Assembly: GCF_000471905.2 (NCBI RefSeq)
Contig: NW_006496825.1
Span: 660,557 to 724,556, forward strand
DNA length: 64,000 nucleotides
Reading direction: 5' to 3'
From: Amborella trichopoda
Taxonomy: Eukaryota > Streptophyta > Magnoliopsida > Amborellales > Amborellaceae
Below are positions 21,961 through 31,580 of this stretch, piece after piece. The notes beneath the pieces are model-generated. The model was not told where the DNA came from, searched no databases, and saw nothing but the letters and a program-made list of their open reading frames with translations. How positions within the stretch are numbered: the stretch's first letter is position 1; each line of letters starts with the position of its first letter. The position numbers and the translations under genes are program-made.

Positions 21961-22099
21961 TTGAGGAGGTTTGGCCAAAACGTCGAAAGGAGGAGGCTCG
22001 GTCCAGGCGCCCTTTACGGGTTTTCACTTGGGCCGAGGGGATATGGCACTGATAGAGTGGTTTTCACCGTATCCTTTATTGGTTGCTTTTACCCATGAC

Positions 22100-22330
22100 T
22101 TCGAGATCACGTCCACCCGTTGGTTTCTGCTCTTACTCATGGTGCCCTTTGCGGGTGCCTCGATTTTTTTCTCATGACTCTTTTACTCATGTCTTCGTGG
22201 CCATGCCCGCTTGTCATTTTTACTCATGGTGCCCTTGGCGGGTTTTCACCAAGCCCCTGTTTTTTTTGTTGGGCGATTTTATCCATAGCCTTTTTTGGCT
22301 ATGTTCACCTAAAGCTCTTTTACTTTTACT
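22100..22330 (-). repeat. Short dispersed repeat phrases in element C
   Basis: TTTTACTCATG(G/A)-type phrases followed by GCCCTTxGCGGGT recur four to five times and also occur in element B at about 17575-17710. They are degenerate and of no clear function. Confidence 0.5.
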
Positions 22331-22639
22331 CACGATGGTTGCCATCGCACCCGGCTTCTTCTTTTCTTTTTTTTTGACGGGGAGAGAGGTCACTAATGTA
22401 GTGGACCTTGACGGAGGAGTCTTGAGAGCCTTGAGGGTGTGGCCCTGCCTTGGGTTGATCGTAGCTGTTGGTGGCCGAGGTAGGGGGTCTTCTCCTCCTT
22501 TTGGGGTGTTTTACCGAAGAGTGGCTTTGTGGTGACCCAGGCGGTATGTGCACACGCGGGGTCGATGATATTGATGTTAGCGAGGGGGTGTTGGATGGTG
22601 CTCGCGGTAGTGGAATGTTGGAAGCATTCGCGGGGATGT

Positions 22640-23100
22640 GGAATGACGGAGGGACCCACGAGGGTTGAAGTGAAGATGGCACCCACGGGGGGTGTAGTGA
22701 AGAAGGTACCCGTGAGGAGTGAAGTGAAGAAGGCACCCACGAGGGTGGAGTGAAGAAGGTACCCGCGGGGGGGTAAGTGAAGATGGCACTCATGGGGGGG
22801 GCGAAGTGAAGATGGCACTCGTGGGGGGTGAAGTGAAGAAGGCACCCGTGGGGGGTGAAGTGAAATAGGTACCCGAGGGAGGTGCAATGGATAAGGCACC
22901 CGCAGGGGGTGAAGTGAAGAAGGCACCCGTGGGGGGTGGAGTGAAGAAGGTACCCTCGGGGGGTGAAATGAAGAAGGTGCCCGCGGGGGGTGAAGTGAAG
23001 AAGGCACATGCGGGAGGTGGATTGAAGAAGGTACCCTCGGGGGTGGAGTGAACAAGGTACCCGTGGGGGGTGAAACGAAGAAGGCACCCATGGGGCGAGG
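22640..23100 (-). repeat. Element C minisatellite array 2, 27-bp unit
   Basis: About 16 copies of GAAGAAGGCACCCGTGGGGG plus GTGAAGT. The unit is a multiple of three and has no stop on the minus strand, so long minus-strand frames result (22326-23087, 22393-23322, 22790-23158) that encode 9-residue repeats such as HPPRVPSSL or FTPRGYLLH. I treat them as repeat products. The minus strand is the element's sense strand, so translation is not excluded. Confidence 0.85.
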
Positions 23101-24800
23101 TGGAATGATGAGCTGCCCCGAAGAAAGAGTGCTTAAAGAGGCGGTGCTCGGTTGACAAGGCACCTGCATGCTAGGGCAAGGTCCGATGGAGAGTGCCCCG
23201 TGCATGGCGATGCCTTGGTGTAAGATCCGTTTGCATGATCTGCTGATAAGGCTAGGCTGGCAGCATGACGATGTGAGATTTGACCGTGACGCTTCGTGAG
23301 CAATGCCTGGTAGGTGAGGCATGAGAAGGTTTAACTGTTGCGATCAACGAGGCACCATTGTGGTGACACGTGCAGCTGGGCGGCATGCTGCTCGGGAAGC
23401 AGCAATCTAGGAGGAGCCTGGGCCCTTTAAAAGGGGGCTAGGCTGGAGAGCGTGAGGGAAGCTTTTTCCCCTTTGTGACGAAGTCCCTTTTCTTGATGCT
23501 CCTTTGTGTGGAGACAGAGCGGAGACTTTGTTTTCTTTGAAGAATTTGGCTGGTGAGCGAAGCCCGTTGCGGGGGCTAACTGCTTGACACTAGCCTGTGG
23601 GGTGTGCGTAGGTGTTGGGCGTCCTTATGAAGGCATTCACCCATGCAGAAGCAATGATGGACTCGTGATAGAGGGCGAGCTTGTTGCTCCAGACATCCTG
23701 TGTTTGTGTGGGACCCATGGCGTGGGGCTCACGACAGCGTATAAGGCGTTGGGAGCCTGTTGTTGTTGTTAGCAGAGGGGGTGCACCTAGTCCTAGTGCA
23801 TGTGTTGCTCCCTCCGACAAGCACATGACTCTTCACCTTCATAAGGTGACGAGCAAGAGAAGGAGGAGCCCGCACTCTTCTCCAAGGCACGCTTGAAAAG
23901 GGTGATACCCTCTCCTGGAGGAGGCCACCATGACGAGAAGGTGGCAAAGTTCGTGGATGGATCTACCCCAGAACGGATGTACACATTTTTTTTATTATAG
24001 TTACGAGTTGTAATCACAAAGTTGTAATTCTCTTGTTCATGGAATAAAAGGACACCTTTATGCCGATCTCTTTCCTCTTTAGCTTGGCCCCTTACTTTCT
24101 GCTTCTTCTTCTTCTCCGTTTTACGGGCCGGTGGAATCCTTATCCCTACTGATGATAGGGATAAGGAATGGCCGATGAAGTGCTCGTTGTGCCCGTGGGG
24201 CGATTACTGCTTGTTGCGTGATGATGGTTGGGATGCCCTTGTAGGTTTTCATGCCAACCCTTGGGGAATGTGTCATTGGTGATTTTTGCAAGACCCCGCA
24301 TGTTTTTTTTTTTTCGAGACCGTAGGGGGTCCCATATGTTGGCGAGACTAGAAGCGAGGCTCCCTTGCCCTCAAAGCATAGTGGTGTAGAGGCGTTCCCC
24401 GAGCGCTCTGAGTGGGCCCATGTTGTAGCCTGGTTGAACGACATTGGGCTACATGCCTGAGTTGCGTTTGGATGGCGGTATGTGTGTCGTTCTTGAAGGG
24501 CCACATCATGCATGCAGCAGTTAATGTTGGGTGAGAGAGGCGGGGTCGTCATCATATGATGGTTTGATTTTGTGCCCCTAGTGCTTCCTCGAGACTGAGC
24601 GTGATCTTTCGCAGGTGTGGCACGTTGCTTTCGCGTGTCGTTTGTACGATCCTACCTTCGAGGCATGTGGCGCTGGCTCGTACGATGCTTCGATTCACAC
24701 GCCGACAGCACTTCAGTATCCCTCCTTTGATGCCTCGCTTCGCGTGCCGTCGGTGTTCCTCTCTGATTAGAGGGCAGGTCACCCATTGATTGGCCCTTTT
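23101..24800 (+). other. Element C spacer before antisense ORF
   Basis: Short open frames on both strands (for example 24121-24555 and 24552-24899, minus) lack recognisable domains. A region near 24640-24780 with CTTCGCGTGCCG and GGTGTTC phrases matches element B near 31120-31150, just ahead of the next TATA box. No PMD homology was found here, unlike in B. Confidence 0.45.
23425..23436 (+). promoter_or_regulatory. TATA-like box in element C, plus strand
   Basis: CTTTAAAAGGGG, in a context homologous to the TATAAAAG region of element B at 18083. It points toward the antisense ORF. Confidence 0.35.
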
Positions 24801-24812
24801 TGGCTGCCGGGC

Positions 24813-24822
24813 TTTATAAAGG
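24813..24822 (+). promoter_or_regulatory. TATA box ahead of element C antisense ORF
   Basis: TTTATAAAGG in GGGCTTTATAAAGGAGGG, about 250 bp upstream of the antisense ORF. The matching place in element B (31200-31207) has TATAAGAG after homologous flanking sequence. Confidence 0.5.
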
Positions 24823-25069
24823 AGGGCTGGTTGCTTTTCGATTTTATCCAGGCTCTGCATCCACAGTAAGAGCAAACACCCTTTGTGCCTTCTACTCAAG
24901 CCTTGTTGTCAATGTTCGCCTCTTTTCGAAGCAGCGCTTTTGAGCAAGTACCATGATCGTCAAGAGTCTGCTTCCTTTTCTAGGTAATGGTTCTTACTTG
25001 GGTCCGGGCACGTGGCAAGTGCGCCCTTTTTTTATCTAACCACCCTTTATGGCTTCTTCTTTTGTGCAG

Positions 25070-25872
25070 CTAAGCGTATGAAGGGGGAGGTTCTCTACTC
25101 GGCGTCACGACTATCCGACATGGACAGTAAGCAAGAGGTGGGTGAACCCTCATCTGCGCCTCTTGAGTCTCGGGGCAAGAGAGGAGTTCCCAGCACACCT
25201 CCTCCGATTTCCATGAGTTCCTCAGTTTCAACTTTGTCGGGGTCAAGGTCTAGGGCACCAACCACAAGGCGCATGCTTCAGGCCGGGCTCCAATAGCTGA
25301 AGGCATGTCCGCTCTCCGACCTTCAGGAGGGGATAGAGAGCGTTGATGAATGTGCAGCCAACTTGCAAGCCGTGGACCCTGATGTGGTGGCCCTCAGCCA
25401 TTTAAGAAGGCTTATGCAAAACCTCATGGAATGGGGAGCTGAGGCCTAATTGCGCAAGACCTCGCTGCATGAGACCCATGAGGCATGCCTGACCTCCTTG
25501 AGAACGAGACTGGCTACCCAGGAAGCCCTTGCGGAGGAGCACAAGGAAAAGAAGGAGAGGATCGCCTCTTGGCATTCCCAGCTCATGAGTGAAGAAGGAG
25601 AGGTGTGTCACGAAGTACGAGCTTCCAAAGATGAAATCGGACGGCATTACACTCGTCTAGCCGACCTGATTCAGCGTCACCAACACTACCAGGAGGCGAT
25701 GGCTGTGCACTCTCGCCGTTTGGAGGAGCTGAACTTAGAGGCAATGGCGGTTGTTGCTAACTCCGAGTCAGTTGCCTTGGATATTGCTCGCAGCGAGGAG
25801 GAGGTGGGAATCATCTTGGGGGAGGTAGAAGATCTTAAGACAAGGATGCAAGAGACGCTCGACCGCTTTTGA
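25070..25872 (+). pseudogene. Element C antisense ORF, coiled-coil C-terminal part
   Basis: One plus-strand frame runs from a pyrimidine-rich CTTCTTTTGTGCAG acceptor (25056-25069) to a stop at 25872, broken only by stops at 25294-25296 and 25447-25449. It gives a Ser/Pro-rich N-terminal part (KRGVPSTPPPISMSSSVST) and a long charged heptad-like region (LRTRLATQEALAEEHKEKKE to EVEDLKTRMQETLDRF) expected to form a coiled coil. The end parallels the element B ORF (…KAMIEESLDLF), so the two are homologues. The PMD part found in B was not detected upstream here. It is antisense to gag and convergent with it. A pseudogene as it stands. Confidence 0.65.
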
Positions 25873-26099
25873 TTGTTGTCTTCTCTCTCCCTTTTTTTTG
25901 TAGGGCTGACGGCCCATCTGAACTTTGTAACCTCATTTGTATGTGAATAAGACATTGATTAGTTTTTTCTTATTCTTTTGCATTTGATGCATTTGAGGTT
26001 CCTGTTTTCTTCACGCCTTTTATTTCTTTTGCATTTCATTCTCCACCTCTTCTGAGGAAAGAGAAGTCGTGGTGAAAATTCGGGCGCCTACTAGGGAGG

Positions 26100-28160
26100 T
26101 ACCCCTTTAGTTCCTCCCCGGGGCACCATGAACTTATGTCAGTGCTTGGTAGCATTCTTATGGGGTTGGCTTAAAGTCACACCCCAGTGACTGTATCAAG
26201 ACTTGTTTAAAGTCCCGCCCTTGGGATTGACAGTAGTGTGAGCCTTTAGGACCTCGAGCCCATGTGGAGAGAACCCTAAGGGGTTCTCGTGGTGATGTAC
26301 CAACTTCCCTTGGAGAACAGGGCCTGCCATAGGATGAAGTCATGCAATGTAGGTTGAGGAGATGAGGGCAAAGGTCAGCACGGTGGACACTCATTCTCTG
26401 GGACTTCGTCATCCAGCTCTTCATGGAGTGTGACCATGGGGCAGGCTTTTCCAAGGTTCTCCAAGTCAATCTGCCCTTTTTGACCTACACCTCGATGTAG
26501 TTCCTCAACTGGAAGAAGTCTTTGATGAGTTATCCGAACATCCGATGGAAAGCACAGTAGTTGGGATGCTCAACCCATTTTGTGTGGTTGGGCCACTTAC
26601 TGGGAGGGAGGACCACATGTCCTGCTCAATCAACATTCTGAGGAGGGTTGACACCCACTCTCTGCTAACAGTGCATCATTGGTTGGGCCCCTGTTTGAAC
26701 CTTTCGGTTTGCTAGTAACTTTCTGATGGGGGCACTCTGATGTAGTCTCGGCTTAGGGGCAGCTATTGTCGCAATGTCCCTAGGCTTTGCAGCCAAAGGC
26801 CCTACATGGTGTCCAACATAAGCGAAGAAACTGCATTGGAAGGGGCTTGGGACATGGTCGTGGTCGTCTCACTAGTTATCCTCGTCGGCTACTCGGCGCA
26901 GGTGTTAACTTGGCCACACCGGGGTTGGCCTACTTTCGAGACACAGGCCGGGTCCACCGAGATAGGAGACATCGTCCTTGTCATGAGGAAATGAAGCTTC
27001 ACTCTCGTAGTCTGTTCGAGTCGCATTCTCCAATGGACCTTTTCCCCAATCGAGAAGTGAGACGACCCTTCTTCCTAGAAGGTCCGCTCTATCAATGAAC
27101 AGGCAGAGCCAATGAGTTCGGATAGAGTGAAATACAGGGGAAGAAGAGATTTTGTTGTTGGTGAACAAAGTTCAGAACTTGCAGAGGGAAGGCAAAAGTG
27201 ACTGGTGGACGGGTCAACCATCGTCCACCCTTCCCCATGATCATAGGTTTCTTCAGACCTACATGTGTGTGCACGTCCATAGTAGTATCTGGGATGGCCA
27301 GTCCCTTGTGTGGTGTGGGGCAGAGTATGTGTGACGTCCACCCGTTTAGCTGGCAAGGCCGTCAGGCCCCTGAATGCATCTGTGTTCGCTTGGGGGACTT
27401 TCGATTGTCTCGAAAGTCGCGTGTCAGTCGGGGGCCAGCCATTGGGCTACCCCGAGCTGTGGAGCTGACATGCATGGTGGTGCCATCAGAGCCACCAGCA
27501 CTTCGCCCAGGCTGAGAGCGACCCGAAACAGTTTGAGGGACCGGGGAAGGCTACAGCAAGCCCCGATTCATTATTATGATGATTGGTCCGCTGGGAAGTC
27601 TGTAAACATAGGTATGCATAGTGGAGTAGCCGCGCAAACTGGCATGGGAGTTGTCAGCGGTGGTTTATGCTCGGCGTGTTGGTGTTGACGACGCCTCGGT
27701 GAGAGGCAGGCGGGGTCGCCTCTCGGCTACCCACAGCGACGGGAGTCCTGTAAAGACCAACCGAGTGAGGAGCGACAGCACGGGGGGAGCTTTGTGATCT
27801 GTGGCTGGTGGGGTGCCAGTCGGAGGGTGTTCTAGTGAGGGGGCGGTAGTAGAGTTGCTCATGAGGTGGGCCTCAAGGGGTCCCCCCTTAACATCGGAAG
27901 AGGCGGGGTGAGGGGCCAGAGGGTCTGTCCCCTGAACTTTCCCAGTCAAGGTCAGGATGGTCAGGCCAGCATGGCTGCATAGAGGGCACGCAAGGGAGGG
28001 AGGACCAATCAACCCAGCCTCACGATGAGCGGCCGCGGGTATGGGGATGTAGAACTCCCCGACCAAGAGGAAGGAGGGATAAGAAGATCCCATAGCAAAA
28101 GTGAAGAGAGGAGAAAGAGAAATTGGTACCTAGAGATAGCTCGAGCCAACGATAGGGTGA
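26100..28160 (-). pseudogene. gag: Element C gag remnant
   Basis: Minus-strand pieces are open but fragmented. 28093-27665 covers the N-terminal leader part after the primer site (YIPIPAAAHREAGLIGPPS, like YLIPISMAHSFTSGLAGPA in B), then 27356-27075 and 26469-26158 follow. Around 26590-26470 the zinc-knuckle-adjacent block reads YCAFHRMFG, FFQLRNYIEV and KKGQIDLENLGKA, matching the B gag at about 35640-35520. Numerous stops and frameshifts are present. Nothing resembling protease or RT follows before the antisense ORF. Confidence 0.65.
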
Positions 28161-28163
28161 CGA

Positions 28164-28182
28164 GTCCCCAGTGGAGTCGCCA
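28164..28182 (-). other. Element C primer-binding site
   Basis: On the minus strand TGGCGACTCCACTGGGGAC begins two bases after the LTR end. It matches the tRNA-Arg-type site of Ogre/Tat elements almost exactly. This fixes the element as minus-strand. Confidence 0.8.
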
Positions 28183-28184
28183 GT

Positions 28185-29993
28185 TGATGTCGGTGGGGTC
28201 CTGGTTTCCCTCCAAGTGACGGAGGAGGAAACCTGCTCTCAAACAACCACGGAGGAACGGCGCATGGAGGGAACACGGATCCTCTTGCTTGCGGATAGGA
28301 GGCTGACAGTGAGAGAGATTTTAGCAACTAGAGTGCTAACGCTCTTATACCGCTTTGGGGGTTCGTGGACTCGCCCAGGCAGATGGCCCTTTTAGAGTAA
28401 TTATGAAGTCCTTCGGCTGTTTGTCAACGCGGTTCGGACAATAGCCCTCTTCAAGTTCTCAATCACTCCTCTCGCTTTAACTATGCTATCGAGGTGGGAT
28501 CCTAATATCCCTCCTCCCTAATCACCCTCTTAGGGAGTTGCTGGCCACTGAGGGAGGGGACATGGGGAAACATAGGGTTCAACGCCCACGGGTTTGCTCA
28601 TGTCCATGAGCTGGTGGTTAGGCGTGGGCTGCCGTGCAAATGGAGTCGCATGCGGAGGTGGAGGTGAGAGAGAGAAAGAGTGACTCATCTTATGTGAGGT
28701 AGGGGTGACCAGCATGATCAGAGCGCCCGCGGGACTGCACACGCAAGGGTATTCTCACTCTCTCAAATTTTCTCTCTCCCCCTCTCTCCCCTCCCACAAA
28801 TACTAGGGACTCACAAAGACAAGCTAATAAGCGAAATCTAGCCTTGATTCTTCTCAGCCTTCAGGGAGTATAACTTGAAGAGAGGGGATTGTGGAGTCTC
28901 TCCGAAAAGAAGGTCCTCTTTACAAGTGAGTTAAGCTTGCTTATATAGATGATTCACCAAACAAGGGTGAACGCTCAAAAGTCAAGCTTAATTACAGTTA
29001 AACAAATTTAAAACAAATCCAAAAATTAGGCGTAAATGACCAAAAGGTCCTTGTGATCTTTTGCCCAAATGACGAGATCGTCATTGCATGCAAGTTGCTC
29101 CGCCATGAGAAGACCTTGGAAGCTGGTCCTGCAACTTGTGGCAACTGCTCGGCTGTTTCAGCAATATATCTTCATTCTTCTCTTGATTGTGAGCATTTTG
29201 ATGCCCTTCAATCGTGTTGTGGTGGCCTTTCTCCCAGAGGTGAAAGTCCAACCATCTTTGCGAACTTTGTCTGCTCATGCATCTTCAAGCTGCATCGTTT
29301 TAGCTCCTGGCTCTGCTTGCAAGTCAGAGAAGAGGCTTCTGCAGTCGTCTTGCACCAAGTCTGAGCTGATTTGGTGTAGATTTGCGCCTTTGCCTAATTT
29401 GGAAGGTTGACAGAGAAAAGGGATTCTGGCAACCTACTAGAATGCTTCTTTAGTGACCTGAGAACTTGTATTCATCGAACCACGGATTGAATGCAAGAGT
29501 TGTACCAGAATGTAGCTCTTTGTGAGGCTGGCGTGATCTGCAACATGTCAACATTTGAGCTCTGTCTGGTTTTCGAGGAAGGTGTTGTGGGTTGGCAAAG
29601 TTATTGTTGGAAAACATTGTAATAGTCCCCATTTTTTGGACTGGTTTGGTGAAGTTGCAACACGCTATGGTAAAACCCATGAGTTACGAGGCCACATGAG
29701 CATAGACCCTGCTAGGGAGGTCCAATTGTGCCCAAATTGGTCTTCAGGGGTTTTTCGATGTTCTGAGAGCAATGGCGGTGGTCTGGTCCCCTATCGCAGC
29801 TGCTAGCATAGGGCTATAGTGAAGTGTTATTCTTTGGTGAGAGGGAACCGCACCTAGATCACTTGTCTGAAGGCTTTATTTTCGGCACAATCTTGGTCTG
29901 CGAGTGTTTCGTGAACTCGCTAGATAAGACTGTCGCTGTCTCTCTTCTTATTCGCCTGAGCTCATGGATGTACGTCAAAAATGACGTACAACA
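28185..29993 (-). repeat. Element C 5' LTR
   Basis: Pairs with 18312-20322. Begins TGATGTCGG and ends GTACAACA in plus-strand reading; 1,809 bp. The minus-strand TATA box ATCTATATAAGC lies at 28941-28951. The outer end carries the inverted motif TACGTCAAAAATGACGTA (29971-29988), also present in B's LTRs. Confidence 0.85.
28941..28951 (-). promoter_or_regulatory. TATA box of element C 5' LTR
   Basis: Minus-strand CTATATAAGC, the plant consensus, is in the LTR that lies upstream of gag. The same site is found in the other LTRs of B and C. Confidence 0.6.
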
Positions 29994-29998
29994 GGGTC

Positions 29999-31560
29999 GT
30001 GAAGCTTTTGACTTGGCCGTCCCTTTGGTGGTGAAGATCGACCAAATGAGGAATTTGGTCGTGTCCATTGTTTGGTGCTTGGATAAGCCACCAGTTATAA
30101 TGAGAGGAGTGTCCTGTTCTGGCTTTCTTTTGATGATGCCCCTTTTTCACCTTCACTTTGTCGCAAGAAGGAACAAAATTTTTGTTGGTTCTTCTAAGGC
30201 CTTGTTTAAAGAGAACGAGGTTGCTCCCTGGAGATGGCTGTCAGCTTAGAAGGCGCAGCTTCATAGCTCGCACGGGGGAGGTCCTTTTATCTAAGTATTC
30301 CAAGTTGTCTTTAAAGCGAAGGATCCTGCCCTTGCGGAGTTATGCCTTTGTTTTTCTTAGTGTTCAATTCCTTTTCAACAAGAATGACCAGTCATTTGTG
30401 CCTTAAGGAAATAGAAGCTGCTTTCATAGACATCATGTAGAAGCAGTTTTTCTTTTTGATAAAGGGCTATTTCAAAGATGGTTTCGTTGTAACAGAAATT
30501 TGTACTTCCCCTTGTTTATTAATAAATCCTCTTTCTCTTTGGCTTGAGTGCTCCTTTTTTCAGCAGATTTTCTCCTTGTTCCTTCTTTGTCGACTTCTGC
30601 GCCCTTTTTCCTTCTCTTTTCGGGTTTTAGCCTTTGCTCCTACCTGTAAGTGGAGACAGGTAGCTCTACAAGGAAAACACAATTTTTTCTTTTTTTTTTT
30701 TAAATGCATGATTTGCCTTACTTGGATGGCTCAAATGCCTCCTTCTTGAGTGTGTGAGTAGCGTGAGGAATGAAGTTCCCTCACTTGTGGGTGTGTGAGT
30801 GTGTATCGGTATATTAAAATAAGTGATGTGTTTCTAGGGTAGTTTGAAATTTCTTGAAAAGTAGAGAGAGTGTTGCATACATCTTCTCGGGGTGTCATGT
30901 GCAAGGAATAATCATGATTTGAGTTGGCGGCACTCTTTGGGATGATCGTGGTGCTTTTAATTGTTGCATGGCTGCTCTCCTCGGGATGAGCATGATCTTC
31001 CTTGTTCGTGCGGCGCTTTCATTGCGCATGAAGTTTAGTACTGTCGTACCCCTGAACCATGTGACATTTCTCACGTTTGACGCTTCGTGGGCCCTATTTT
31101 CACAGGGCGTTTTGCTTCGCGTGCCGCTTGGTGTTCTTTCGTGAATGGGACGCGTGTCTTGCGGCTAGCTTCTATGCGATTCCTCTTCTTGCTCGCGATT
31201 ATAAGAGGGTTGGTGAGAGGCATTCTTTGGTCTTTCATCGGAGCTTTTTACCGTTGACTCAGGAGGACTAGTTCCTATTTTCCCTTCCTTGTTATATTTT
31301 TCTTGCATCCTTGCCTCTTATTTTGTTTTGTCCCTTGTTTGCACGCCTTCCTTTCTTTGCCATCTTTTTCTAGGGAGGATATCTTTGGTGGTGCAGGTTC
31401 TCAGCGATAATAGCTAGTACTAGTTCAGCCCCTCCTCTTGATAGGGCTTTTTCCTTTTCTTTAGTTGTGACCGGCTTTCTTGGTCTTCCTTCTTAGCTTT
31501 CCATTTGTCCTCATGTTGTCGATCTTAGTATGACAGGCATGGTTGTCTCATCCCTTCTCT
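29999..31560 (+). other. Element B sequence right of C, no gene
   Basis: This continues element B after the nested insertion. Short frames (for example 29824-30249, which starts inside the C LTR) show no domain. It includes a plus-strand TATAAGAG at 31200-31207 and T-rich stretches preceding the ORF, as expected of a promoter and intron of the antisense gene. Confidence 0.5.
31200..31207 (+). promoter_or_regulatory. TATA box ahead of element B antisense ORF
   Basis: TATAAGAG within GCGATTATAAGAGGGTTGG, about 380 bp before the antisense ORF. Upstream sequence (GCTTCGCGTGCCG) matches the place in C. Confidence 0.45.
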
Positions 31561-31580
31561 CTTTTTTTTTTTTTTTGCAG
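31561..31580 (+). promoter_or_regulatory. Putative 3' splice acceptor of antisense ORF
   Basis: A run of 15 T residues followed by GCAG is a strong plant acceptor directly at the start of the open reading of the antisense ORF. It suggests the antisense transcript is spliced. Confidence 0.5.

Larger units (their letters stand above)
18312..29993 (-). mobile_element. Element C: pol-less Tat-like LTR retrotransposon nested in B
   Basis: An 11.7-kb element with the same plan as B. Read on the minus strand: LTR (29993-28185), intact tRNA-Arg-type primer site, degenerate gag (about 28160-26100), plus-strand antisense ORF (25070-25872), three tandem-repeat arrays, hairpin, polypurine tract, LTR (20322-18312). 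gag and the antisense ORF are convergent and only about 230 bp apart, which leaves no room for protease, RT or integrase. The shared absence of pol in B and C argues that it is a property of the family, not a late deletion in each copy. Confidence 0.85.

Noticed and set aside
13819..29993. Plus-strand orientation for elements B and C (TG...CA LTRs read the same, and the PMD-like ORF is on the plus strand)
   Set aside because: No primer-binding site follows the left LTRs. Intact TGGCGACTCC(A)CTGGGG sites, LTR TATA boxes and gag are all on the minus strand.
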